20,975 nucleotides of DNA from an uncultured Clostridia bacterium (GCA_937919015.1 CALFPN010000079.1:1-20975); one strand, 5' to 3'; positions 7,506 to 14,057 are shown, counted from the first letter of the stretch. The notes: generated by a model not told the origin, from the sequence alone. Program-made: numbers and translations.

Positions 7506-7533
7506 AAGGTGTTCCTTTCGGAACACCTTTTTT
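7502..7533. terminator. Bidirectional intrinsic terminator
   Basis: A perfect 14-bp stem, AAAAAAGGTGTTCC and GGAACACCTTTTTT, around loop TTTC. It has T-tracts in both readings and serves the converging PLP-enzyme (plus) and stalk-protein (minus) genes. Confidence 0.92.
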
Positions 7534-7542
7534 AATGTTTGA

Positions 7543-8424
7543 TTATTCGAAGATTTCGCTGGAAACGAACATTACGCCATCTTTCAGTTCTGTTGCGAAA
7601 GCAGCTTCATCTTCCACGCCATTCAGTTTGAATGTTGCATCATCCAGCATCAGTTCCAGTGTAACACCGTCTTTTTCCAGCAGGATGGGTTTTGCTTTGC
7701 CCTGCCATTTTACAGAGAAGCCGTTTGCTTCTGCTGTTTCTCTCAGAGGAACGGAAACGGCAGGTGCAGTCTGTTCGCCCAGGATCAGCACGAAGGAAGG
7801 ATTTGTCTGTGCAGGCAGGCTCATTGTCATTCTATCATAGAATACCAGTGCATCCTGACCTTTTACATCCGCATCTGTCAGTCTGATTCTGGAACCCTGC
7901 ATATTTGTAATTGCTGTTCTTTCGTTATCAATGTTCAGCTTCAGCATGTTTTTCATATCTGTCAGTTCCTTGTCGAATTTGCCTACTGCAAAGGAACCGG
8001 CATCTGCATTTGCCACTACTGCTGCAACGTTGCCCAGGTAAGGAGGCAGGCTCATGCCCATGGGGCTATTCATATCATATACGACTGCAACTGCCATGCC
8101 TTCTTCCAGCTGGTCTGCCGTCATGTAGAAACCGTCTTCTCTATTGATGATAATGGTGTTGGAAGCCACTGCGAAACGCAGGCCACCCTGTTCGTTATCG
8201 ATTGTTACGATGGAAACGCCTTCTGTTGCAGATGTTTCAACGCTTGCTACTGTGCCTTCCTGTGTCAGATACATGCTCGCCTCCGCTTTTGTGACCACTT
8301 CTTCGATTGTTTTTGTGTTGGGGTTTTCAGCGATCAGCATGGGTTCATTTGCAAACGCTGTTGTGCCCGCCAGAATTGTCATTACCATACCCATTGCCAT
8401 ACCTTTTGTCAGATTCTTTTTCAT
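7543..8424 (-). CDS. Secreted protein with copper-amine-oxidase N-terminal-like (stalk) domain
   Basis: A 293-residue exported protein of unknown function. The signal peptide is MKKNLTKGMAMG... with likely cleavage after AFA near residue 25. Residues about 30-215 are a beta-rich region without a motif I know. Residues about 222-293 (VPLRETAEANGFSVKWQGKA ... GVMFVSSEIFE) match the Cu_amine_oxidN1 or stalk-domain pattern, a module common in clostridial surface proteins that does not imply oxidase activity. There is no SLH or LPXTG anchor. AGGAGG sits 9 nt before the ATG. An ECF-sigma-like promoter and a strong dyad lie upstream, suggesting an envelope-stress response. It shares a terminator with the convergent PLP-enzyme gene. 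Confidence 0.85.
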   Translation of the reverse strand: MKKNLTKGMAMGMVMTILAGTTAFANEPMLIAENPNTKTIEEVVTKAEASMYLTQEGTVASVETSATEGVSIVTIDNEQGGLRFAVASNTIIINREDGFYMTADQLEEGMAVAVVYDMNSPMGMSLPPYLGNVAAVVANADAGSFAVGKFDKELTDMKNMLKLNIDNERTAITNMQGSRIRLTDADVKGQDALVFYDRMTMSLPAQTNPSFVLILGEQTAPAVSVPLRETAEANGFSVKWQGKAKPILLEKDGVTLELMLDDATFKLNGVEDEAAFATELKDGVMFVSSEIFE

Positions 8425-8476
8425 TGTTCTATTCCTCCTAAAAAATCAATTTAGTTTTTATCTTCTTTTTTCGCTG

Positions 8477-8493
8477 TGTAACATTTGGTTACA
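8477..8493. promoter_or_regulatory. Dyad TGTAAC-N5-GTTACA in the stalk-protein leader
   Basis: A perfect 6-bp inverted repeat with a 5-nt centre, just downstream of the predicted -10 of the ECF-like promoter, in the right place for a repressor operator or a leader hairpin. Confidence 0.45.
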
Positions 8494-8499
8494 TAGAGT

Positions 8500-8527
8500 T
8501 AGTCGAAGGGTTTCAGAAAAAGTTCCC
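8500..8527 (-). promoter_or_regulatory. ECF-sigma-type promoter of the stalk-domain gene
   Basis: Minus strand -35 GGGAAC (8522-8527) followed by a T-run, 16-nt spacer, -10 CGACTA (8500-8505). This layout (GGAAC or TGAAAC, 16-17 nt, CGTC or CGAC) fits group-4 sigma promoters of Firmicutes. No sigma-A boxes are obvious in the same stretch. The sigma factor is not in the window. Confidence 0.5.
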
Positions 8528-8618
8528 TCAATTTTTAAAATTTTTTCAAATCTTGTTTCTTTCCGTCAAAAATATCACACTTTTCTGCAAAAAGACAATA
8601 TTTCCCCCAAAAACCGCC

Positions 8619-8656
8619 TTGTTGAAACAGCTCTCCTTTGATATACTTTCAAAGGA
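8619..8656 (+). promoter_or_regulatory. uraA promoter with -10 inside an inverted repeat
   Basis: -35 TTGTTG (8619-8624), 17-nt spacer, -10 TATACT (8642-8647). The -10 sits in the 7-nt centre of a perfect 8-bp dyad, TCCTTTGA (8634-8641) and TCAAAGGA (8649-8656), a typical position for a repressor operator. The leader is only about 40 nt, too short for a PyrR-type attenuator. A second small palindrome, TTGTAATACAA, follows. Confidence 0.55.
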
Positions 8657-8693
8657 AATATTGTAATACAAGAATTTTAAGGAGGTTTTTTAT

Positions 8694-9950
8694 TTGGAAA
8701 CAAAAAGAATCATCCAGGTGGATGAAAGAGTCCCCCTTTCTCTGCTGCTTCCCTTAAGTATGCAGCATATGTTCGCCATGTTTGGCGCGACGGTGCTGGT
8801 GCCTTTCTTGTTCGGCATCAACCCTGCAATCGTTTTATTTATGAACGGCTTGGGCACCTTGCTGTTCATTCTCATCACAAAGGGCAAAGCCCCTGCCTAT
8901 CTGGGCTCCAGCTTCGCATTTCTGGCTCCCGGTCTTCTGATTATTGAACAATTCGGTTATTCTTACGCATTGGGCGGTTTCGCAGTCGTTGGCTTATGCG
9001 GCTGTATCGTAGCCGGCATCATTTATAAATTCGGCTCCGACTGGATCGATGTGGTTCTGCCACCGGCAGCCATGGGGCCCGTGGTTGCCCTCATCGGTCT
9101 GGAATTGGCGGGCTCCGCTGCCAGCACCGCAGGGCTTTTGCCCGCAGAAGGCACACCCGACACTGCCAATGTCATTGTTTTTCTGGTTACGCTGGGCGTT
9201 GCGGTTTTCGGTTCTGTGCTGTTCCGCAAATTCCTGTCCGTTATCCCCATCCTGATTTCTGTGGTCTGCGGTTATGTTGCCGCATATGTTCTGGGCATTG
9301 TGGATTTCACAGCCGTAACAGAAGCAAGCTGGCTGGCACTGCCCAATTTCTCCACACCGAAATTCCATCCCCAGGCGATTGCCATCATGCTGCCTGCATT
9401 GTTGGTTATCGTTTCCGAACACATTGGCCATCAGGTGGTGACCAGCAAGATCATCGGCAGAGACCTGCTGAAAGACCCCGGTCTGCATCGTTCCCTCTTT
9501 GCGGATAACTTCTCCAGCTTCCTCTCCGCCTGCATCGGTTCCGTGCCTACCACAACTTACGGCGAAAACATCGGTGTCATGGCCATGACAAAGGTTTACA
9601 GTGTTTATGTCATCGGAGGTGCTGCGGTCATGTCCCTTTGCTGTGCCTTCATTGGCAAGCTGACTGCCCTCATCAACACCATCCCCGGTGCTGTCATCGG
9701 CGGCATCTCCTTCTTGCTGTACGGTATGATCGGCACTTCCGGCCTGCGTATTCTGGTAGATTCTAAAGTAGATTATAACAGAACCAGAAATACCGTACTT
9801 TCCTCTGTCATTCTGGTTGTCGGTCTTTCCGGCGTTTCCATCCAGCTGGGCAGCATCGCCCTGAAAGGGATGTCCCTTGCGGCTTTGGTCGGTATGATCC
9901 TCAGCCTGTTGTTCCATTTCTTTGATAAATATGGTCTGATGAATGACTGA
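8694..9950 (+). CDS. uraA: Uracil permease (NCS2 family)
   Basis: A 418-residue membrane transporter that takes up uracil with protons. Typical UraA signatures are QHMFAMFGATVLVP near residues 24-37, SEHIGH at 241-246 (substrate-binding Glu242) and GSVPTTTYGENIGVMAMTK with Glu291, matching the two key glutamates of E. coli UraA almost position for position. About 12-14 hydrophobic segments are seen and length is normal. The start codon is TTG, supported by AAGGAGG 8 nt upstream. It is monocistronic on the plus strand, with an inverted repeat over its promoter. The other NCS2 branch transports xanthine and uric acid; the QH and SEHIGH/ENIG signatures favour uracil. Confidence 0.94.
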   Translation: METKRIIQVDERVPLSLLLPLSMQHMFAMFGATVLVPFLFGINPAIVLFMNGLGTLLFILITKGKAPAYLGSSFAFLAPGLLIIEQFGYSYALGGFAVVGLCGCIVAGIIYKFGSDWIDVVLPPAAMGPVVALIGLELAGSAASTAGLLPAEGTPDTANVIVFLVTLGVAVFGSVLFRKFLSVIPILISVVCGYVAAYVLGIVDFTAVTEASWLALPNFSTPKFHPQAIAIMLPALLVIVSEHIGHQVVTSKIIGRDLLKDPGLHRSLFADNFSSFLSACIGSVPTTTYGENIGVMAMTKVYSVYVIGGAAVMSLCCAFIGKLTALINTIPGAVIGGISFLLYGMIGTSGLRILVDSKVDYNRTRNTVLSSVILVVGLSGVSIQLGSIALKGMSLAALVGMILSLLFHFFDKYGLMND

Positions 9951-9953
9951 TAT

Positions 9954-9973
9954 AAAAAAAGCCCTCTTTGGGC
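9954..9973 (-). terminator. Minus-strand terminator spanning the left end of the 1.2-kb element
   Basis: Minus-strand RNA reads GCCC-AAAGA-GGGC then seven T. One arm is the tip of the element's terminal repeat and the other arm with the T-tract lies outside it. It would stop transcripts of the XRE gene before uraA. Confidence 0.6.
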
Positions 9974-9989
9974 AATGTCATTTCATTCG
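9970..9989 (+). repeat. Left terminal inverted repeat of the element
   Basis: GGGCAATGTCATTTCATTCG. It matches the reverse complement of 11137-11156 at 18 of 20 positions, including the first 14 without a break. Confidence 0.75.
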
Positions 9990-10007
9990 TATTTTAGGGA
10001 AAAAATT

Positions 10008-10042
10008 CCCCATCCATTTAAAATGGGTGGGGTTTCTTTTTG
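10008..10042 (+). terminator. Rho-independent terminator downstream of uraA, just inside the element
   Basis: CCCCATCCATTT pairs with AAATGGGTGGGG (12 bp, one G-U) around a single A, then TTTCTTTTT. It probably ends uraA transcripts now. It is also the left subterminal hairpin of the element, mirrored at 11089-11120. Confidence 0.75.
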
Positions 10043-10066
10043 CAAATGTTTTGTTTGTCTGAAATT

Positions 10067-10729
10067 TTATTCCGGAATAGATTGAGTCTCATTTTCATCA
10101 TAGAAAATATTGTACATATCAGAGATTACAATATTTTCTCCAAAATCTAATTGAAAATAAACATGCGCCATAGACTGATCTTTTAGTGTATCTGCATCCA
10201 ATAATGCAACGGTTCCTCCATCTAAAACAACTTTTGTAAGTAACAGCTCTGTCTCACTCATTGTTTCGGTTCCACTTGGGGTTGCGAACATTTTTATATT
10301 ATCTGGAGTTCCGCCTTCCCATTGTATTAGAATACTTTCCATCTGTGCTGAATTGTACCACAATGCTTCTTCCCTAACCACATCTTGATTACAATCATAA
10401 AAAGTAATGCTTTTTATGTTAGGAACTTTTATTGCATCAGCGTTTTTATTATGTATCCATACGACTAGAAATATGATTGCTAAAAGAATAGCAATCACCC
10501 ATCCCAATAATTCCCTTAATCCCATTTTTTCATTTTTTGTAATCGTATGTTCTTCTATTTCAATATTGAGGATTTGGGTCAACATTTCTTTATGAATCCC
10601 TTGGGGAAGTGAACTTCCATTTTCCCATTTTGAAACAGCTTGGCGACTTACCCCTAGTTGAAATGCCAGTTCCTCTTGAGATAGATTTTTCTTTTCTCTG
10701 GCGTGTTTAATTTGTTCTCCTAAAGTCAT
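10067..10729 (-). CDS. XRE-family regulator with membrane anchor and extracellular domain
   Basis: A 220-residue protein. Residues about 5-58 are a Cro/C1-type helix-turn-helix (LSQEELAFQLGVSRQAVSKW). Residues about 74-92 are one transmembrane helix (LLGWVIAILLAIIFLVVWI). Residues about 93-220 form a presumably extracytoplasmic domain I do not recognise. This architecture suggests a DNA-binding protein controlled by a signal sensed across the membrane. GGAGG precedes the ATG. Codon use is more A/T-rich than in flanking genes. It lies inside the putative element, with two dyads over its promoter, so autoregulation is likely. Targets and signal unknown. Confidence 0.85.
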   Translation of the reverse strand: MTLGEQIKHAREKKNLSQEELAFQLGVSRQAVSKWENGSSLPQGIHKEMLTQILNIEIEEHTITKNEKMGLRELLGWVIAILLAIIFLVVWIHNKNADAIKVPNIKSITFYDCNQDVVREEALWYNSAQMESILIQWEGGTPDNIKMFATPSGTETMSETELLLTKVVLDGGTVALLDADTLKDQSMAHVYFQLDFGENIVISDMYNIFYDENETQSIPE

Positions 10730-10773
10730 GCTATCATTCCTCCATGTAATATTTTATAATCGATTATGGTCTT

Positions 10774-10830
10774 ATTATAATCCGCAACAGCAGTTGCAAA
10801 CCACCACCTTAACGCAACTGAGCAGTTGCG
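10774..10830 (-). promoter_or_regulatory. XRE gene promoter with two operator-like dyads
   Basis: -10 TATAAT on the minus strand at 10774-10779; the -35 at 17 nt spacing is poor (GGTTTG). Dyad 1, GCAAC-AGCA-GTTGC (10784-10797), lies in the spacer. Dyad 2, CGCAACTG-AG-CAGTTGCG (10813-10830), a perfect 8-bp repeat, lies just upstream of the -35. The shared half-site is AGCAGTTGC. This is the usual layout for an autoregulated XRE gene. Confidence 0.6.
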
Positions 10831-10848
10831 AAACCAATTGATATAGAT

Positions 10849-11088
10849 TTAAGCATCAAATTTCTCGTGTAGATAAAATATTACATAGGCAGCAAGACAT
10901 TCCTCCTCGTCCATTTTGGTTTCTGGTTGTATAATACAGTGCTGATCCGTTTTATTCAGCGCATCATATAATGGATAACATATCCATTTTCTATTACCTT
11001 CGAAACGCATCGAAGTCCATCGTTCTTCTATAAATTCCGACTTTTTTATTTGCTTAACTGAATGACAAATTTGTTTCCCAAACTGTTT
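10849..11088 (-). pseudogene. Orphan ORF remnant upstream of the XRE gene
   Basis: A 79-codon open frame on the minus strand, from just after an in-frame TAA at 11089-11091 to TAA at 10849-10851. It has no in-frame ATG, GTG or TTG start until the ATG at 11010, which would give 53 residues with only a weak ribosome-binding site. The peptide is coherent and non-repetitive (for example RFEGNRKWICYPLYDALN, ending MDEEECLAAYVIFYLHEKF), so it looks like the 3' end of a gene truncated at the hairpin 11089-11120. I do not recognise the family. It could alternatively be a real 53-residue protein. Confidence 0.35.
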
Positions 11089-11120
11089 TTAAGGGGTAAA
11101 TCCGAAGATTTACCCCTTAA
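11089..11120. repeat. Perfect 14-bp hairpin near the right end of the element
   Basis: TTAAGGGGTAAATC and GATTTACCCCTTAA around loop CGAA. There is no T-tract on either side, so it is not a standard terminator. Its distance from the right terminal repeat equals that of the left hairpin from the left one. Confidence 0.8.
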
Positions 11121-11136
11121 CTTAACAAAATTTGAA

Positions 11137-11156
11137 CGAACTAAATGACATTGCCC
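11137..11156 (-). repeat. Right terminal inverted repeat of the element
   Basis: On the minus strand GGGCAATGTCATTTAGTTCG; it differs from the left copy only at positions 15-16 (AG versus CA). Confidence 0.75.
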
Positions 11157-11176
11157 CTTTGGGATATCTTTTTTAT

Positions 11177-11359
11177 TTACTGTTCATCAACAAATTCGAT
11201 ATTATCCAGCTGTGCGCGGAAATTTGCTTTGAATTTTTCCAGCCATTCCTTTCTCAGGACTGCCTGTTCTTCTTTTTCCGCATCTGTCAGGCCTTCCGCC
11301 TTCGCTTTTCTTGCCAGCTCGTTGATTCTCTTTGTCAAAGGTGTCTGTTCTTCCATCAT
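11177..11359 (-). CDS. DUF896 / UPF0291 (YnzC-like) small protein
   Basis: A 60-residue helical protein with the family signature RINELARKAKAEGLTDAEKE and KANFRAQLDNI. Function is poorly known; the B. subtilis relative YnzC folds as a helical hairpin. I start at the ATG at 11359 because AGGAG lies 9 nt before it. The in-frame ATG at 11368 directly abuts that AGGAG and cannot use it. It begins 1 nt after the stop of the small lipoprotein ORF and is the last gene of the prmA-thiI operon. The original terminator appears to have been split by the adjacent element. Confidence 0.9.
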   Translation of the reverse strand: MMEEQTPLTKRINELARKAKAEGLTDAEKEEQAVLRKEWLEKFKANFRAQLDNIEFVDEQ

Positions 11360-11360
11360 A

Positions 11361-11477
11361 TCATTCATCTCCTATCACGGTAAAAATGGTATCATTTTCC
11401 GCCTCAGGCAGAAACAAATCTTTTTCCTTCTGACAGCCGCTGCAAAGCAGCATACCCATCAGCAGGAAAAACAGCAT
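11361..11477 (-). CDS. Small predicted lipoprotein (38 residues)
   Basis: A short ORF between thiI and DUF896. It begins MLFFLLMGMLLCSGCQKEKD: a hydrophobic segment, lipobox LCSGC, then a charged tail of about 23 residues ending IFTVIGDE. The start is 4 nt after the thiI stop and the stop is 1 nt before the DUF896 start, so it would be translated by coupling; its own ribosome-binding site is weak. The lipobox and the exact fit into the gap support a real gene. No homology is recognised, and the signal peptide has few N-terminal positive charges, so expression needs proof. Confidence 0.5.
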   Translation of the reverse strand: MLFFLLMGMLLCSGCQKEKDLFLPEAENDTIFTVIGDE

Positions 11478-11481
11478 CTTC

Positions 11482-12657
11482 TTACAGATCGATGATTTCC
11501 GCATTTGCAACCGCCTCCTCCAGCAATCTGTCCAGTTCTGTCAGTTTATGTTCTGCTCTTTCGATATAGTTCAGGCGAGGTTTTGTTACGGGGTGTTTTG
11601 CCACGAAAACGGTACAGCAGTCTTCGTAAGGGCGGATGGAAATTTCGAATGTACCGATCTTTTCTGCTCTTTCCACGATTTCGGATTTATCCATACCCGC
11701 CAGCGGGCGCAGTACAGGCAGGTCACAAACGGCGTTGATGACCTGAATCCCCTGCATGGTTTGGCTGGCAACCTGCCCCACGCTTTCGCCCGTAACAAGA
11801 GCCAGTGCGCCATCTTTGTTGGCAATCATTTCCGCCGCCCGCATGAAGCAGCGTTTCAGGTGAATCGTCAGTCTGTCATGGGCTGTGTTATCCAACAGAT
11901 ACAGCTGCAGTTCTGTGAAAGGAACCACATACAGTCTGAATTCCCCTGTGAAGTCCGCGATTCTTCTTGCCAGATCAATAACTTTTTCCTTCGCCCATTC
12001 ACTGGTATAGGGAGGGCTGTGGAAGTATACGCCTTCCACTTCCACGCCGCGTTTTGCCATCATCCATGTGGCAACGGGGCTGTCGATGCCCCCGGACAGC
12101 AGGCTGACTGCCTTACCGTTACTGCCATAGGGCAGACCACCGTGGCAGGGAATGTTCTGGGAATGCATATATACACTGTTTCTGATTTCAATATGCAGTG
12201 TGACATCGGGGTTCTTTACATCTACCTTCAGGTTAGGCATTCTGTCCAGCAGATATGCACCCACCTCCATGCTCAGTTCCATGGAATGCATTTCAAATTT
12301 TTTGTTGGCACGGCGTGTTTTTACTTTAAAAGTCAGTTCCTTATCGCCGTATGTTTCCTGCATGTGTTTCAGTGCTTCTTCGCAGATGGTTTCAAATTCC
12401 ATATTTTCCAGTCTGATACCGGGGCAGATGGAATGCAGACCAAAGATGGTTTCCAGCTTGGGAATGGTCAGGTCATAGTCCAGTTCGCCGCCGCGGTCTT
12501 CTACGATCAGACGACCGGGATCACGCACAACATAGTAGTTGCCAATGGGATCCAGATTTTTACGGATCGCAGAGATCAGACGGTTGATAAAGATATACTG
12601 GTTGTTGCCGCGCATGGCGATCTCACCGTATTTTACAATCAATACCTTTTCAGCCAT
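11482..12657 (-). CDS. thiI: tRNA 4-thiouridine synthase ThiI
   Basis: A 391-residue enzyme that adenylates U8 of tRNA and transfers sulfur to make 4-thiouridine; in some bacteria it also serves thiamine thiazole synthesis. An N-terminal ferredoxin-like plus THUMP region (about 1-170) is followed by the PP-loop SGGIDS at 188-193. There is no rhodanese domain: length matches the short Firmicutes form, which in B. subtilis takes sulfur directly from the dedicated cysteine desulfurase NifZ. A cysteine desulfurase gene lies upstream here, with hairpin repeats between. The ribosome-binding site (GGAG, 9 nt) directly abuts the repeat block. Confidence 0.95.
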   Translation of the reverse strand: MAEKVLIVKYGEIAMRGNNQYIFINRLISAIRKNLDPIGNYYVVRDPGRLIVEDRGGELDYDLTIPKLETIFGLHSICPGIRLENMEFETICEEALKHMQETYGDKELTFKVKTRRANKKFEMHSMELSMEVGAYLLDRMPNLKVDVKNPDVTLHIEIRNSVYMHSQNIPCHGGLPYGSNGKAVSLLSGGIDSPVATWMMAKRGVEVEGVYFHSPPYTSEWAKEKVIDLARRIADFTGEFRLYVVPFTELQLYLLDNTAHDRLTIHLKRCFMRAAEMIANKDGALALVTGESVGQVASQTMQGIQVINAVCDLPVLRPLAGMDKSEIVERAEKIGTFEISIRPYEDCCTVFVAKHPVTKPRLNYIERAEHKLTELDRLLEEAVANAEIIDL

Positions 12658-12660
12658 TGT

Positions 12661-12894
12661 TATTTACTCCTCTCCTTGAGGGTTTCACCCTCAAACTCCC
12701 ACCAAGGGGATCATCCCCTTGGAACCCGATACGCAAAAGCATTCGCTTTTGCAGTGCCGCAGGCAAACAAAAGTTTTTGTCTCACTTTTTTCAAAAAGTG
12801 AGCAGGGTGCAGGGGCAGAGCCTCACATTTGCCTTGCAAACTGATTTTTGGAGGGTTTGGGAACCTTTTTACAAGGAAAAAGGTTCTCAACACC
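12661..12894. repeat. Hairpin-rich repeat block between cysteine desulfurase and thiI (contains copy B)
   Basis: The whole 234-bp gap is stacked inverted repeats. In plus orientation: TTGAGGG/CCCTCAA; CCAAGGGG/CCCCTTGG; GCAAAAGC/GCTTTTGC; CTCACTTTT/AAAAGTGAG; GAACCTTTTT/AAAAAGGTTC. Positions 12675-12738 match copy A at 7444-7505. The part near 12803-12823 (GGGTGCAGGGGCAGAGCC) reads as an inverted relative of the GGGGCTCTGCCCC module. No ORF is supported. Such composites are common between genes in Clostridia from my recollection. Confidence 0.7.
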
Positions 12895-14043
12895 TTATCT
12901 ATTATATTTTCTAAAGAATGGCACTAACTCATTCAGTGCCTTCAGACATTCTTCTGCTTCTTCCACCGTATTATATCTGCAGAAGCTGAAACGTACCGCA
13001 CCTTCGATTTCTTCGAAAGGCAAGCCCATGGCTGTCAGTACAGGGCTGCCGATCTTCTTTCTGCTGTCGCAGGCAGAACCGGCAGAAACCACGATCCCTT
13101 TGCTTTCCATGGCATGGAGCAAAACTTCACTGCGGAGTCCTTTGAAAGTCACATTCAGCACATAGGGGCTGGCTTCTTCCAGAGAATCGCCGTTCAGCTG
13201 GGTATCGGGCATAGCCAGAATCCCATCCAGCAGCACTTTTTTCACTTCACGGATATGTTCGATGCTGTCCTTCATAGCTTTGAAAGCTTCGTCACAGGCT
13301 ACGCCCAGAGCTGCCGCGCCGGGGGCATTTTCCGTACCGGGACGCTGACCTTTCTGCTGACCGCCGCCCAGCATCAGAGGTTTCACCTTCAGGCCTTTAC
13401 GCATATACAGCATACCAACGCCTTTGGGGCCATGGATTTTATGACCGCTCATGGTCAGCATGTCGATTTTCATCTTTTCCACATCGATGGGGTATTTGCC
13501 GAAAGCCTGTACCGCATCCACATGGAACAGGCACTTGGGATTCTTTTCCTTGATGAGTTTGCCAATGGCAGCCGCATCCTGAATGGTACCTGTTTCGTTA
13601 TTTACCAAAATGATGCTCACCAGAACGGTGTCAGGTCTGATGGCATTGGCCAGTTCTTCCAGAGAGATATGGCCTTTTCTGTCTACGGAAAGCCATGTCA
13701 CTTCACAGCCGTTTTCTTCCAGTTTTTTCATAGGGTTCTTCACGGCGGGATGTTCGATCTGTGTGGTGATGAAGTGTTTACCGTCACGTCTGTAGCCTTC
13801 TGCTGTGCCGTAGATCGCCCAGTTATCGCCTTCTGTGCCGCCGCTGGTGAAGAAGATTTCTTCACTTTTCGCACGGATGCCGCGGGCGATGATGTCTGCC
13901 GCATTTCTGATTTCTTTTTCCACAGCCAGCCCCATGGCACTGACAGAAGCAGGGTTGCCGTACTGTTCACAGAGCATTGTGCTCATTTTTTCCGCCACGG
14001 AAGGCAATGCCCTTGTTGTTGCAGCATTATCGAAGTATATCAT
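12895..14043 (-). CDS. Cysteine desulfurase (NifS/IscS family, likely ThiI partner)
   Basis: A 382-residue PLP enzyme that turns cysteine into alanine and an enzyme-bound persulfide. The N-terminal MIYFDNAATT is diagnostic. His98 is in IEHPA, the PLP lysine is Lys202 in SGHKIHGPKG, and the persulfide cysteine is Cys325 in SAGSACDSRKK, a class-I-type mobile loop. Length is normal. GGAGG lies 9 nt before ATG, overlapping the stop of rsmE. Because thiI follows on the same strand and no IscU or other Fe-S scaffold gene is present, it most likely feeds ThiI, like B. subtilis NifZ. That pairing is inferred from context. Confidence 0.93.
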   Translation of the reverse strand: MIYFDNAATTRALPSVAEKMSTMLCEQYGNPASVSAMGLAVEKEIRNAADIIARGIRAKSEEIFFTSGGTEGDNWAIYGTAEGYRRDGKHFITTQIEHPAVKNPMKKLEENGCEVTWLSVDRKGHISLEELANAIRPDTVLVSIILVNNETGTIQDAAAIGKLIKEKNPKCLFHVDAVQAFGKYPIDVEKMKIDMLTMSGHKIHGPKGVGMLYMRKGLKVKPLMLGGGQQKGQRPGTENAPGAAALGVACDEAFKAMKDSIEHIREVKKVLLDGILAMPDTQLNGDSLEEASPYVLNVTFKGLRSEVLLHAMESKGIVVSAGSACDSRKKIGSPVLTAMGLPFEEIEGAVRFSFCRYNTVEEAEECLKALNELVPFFRKYNR

Positions 14044-14057
14044 ATTGACTTACCTCC

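Larger units (their letters stand above)
9970..11156. mobile_element. Putative 1,187-bp non-autonomous mobile element carrying an XRE regulator
   Basis: The ends are 20-bp inverted repeats with 18/20 matches. Each is flanked on the outside by CTTT (9966-9969 and 11157-11160), a candidate target duplication. Hairpins start 36-38 bp inside each end (10008-10032 and 11089-11120). The interior is visibly richer in A/T than its neighbours and holds the XRE-membrane gene, its operator region and an orphan ORF, but no transposase that I can see. If excised, the flanks join into AAAAAAAGCCCTCTTT + GGGATATCTTTTTT, resembling one terminator hairpin. It could also be the remnant of an IS that lost its transposase. 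Confidence 0.6.

Noticed and set aside
8654..8693. PyrR-type attenuator or riboswitch before uraA
   Set aside because: Only about 40 nt from the predicted start site to the start codon; no anti-terminator/terminator pair fits.
10067..10729. XRE gene as part of a toxin-antitoxin or defence system
   Set aside because: No toxin, nuclease or defence gene is adjacent; only an orphan fragment is present, so the claim is not supported.
11360..11368. ATG at 11368 as DUF896 start
   Set aside because: It directly follows AGGAG with no spacing; the ATG at 11359 has 9 nt.
11548..12801. 417-codon plus-strand frame opposite thiI
   Set aside because: Shadow of thiI that runs on into the repeat block; no family features.
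12661..12894. CRISPR-like array in the hairpin block
   Set aside because: The stems are all different, with no constant direct repeat or regular spacers.
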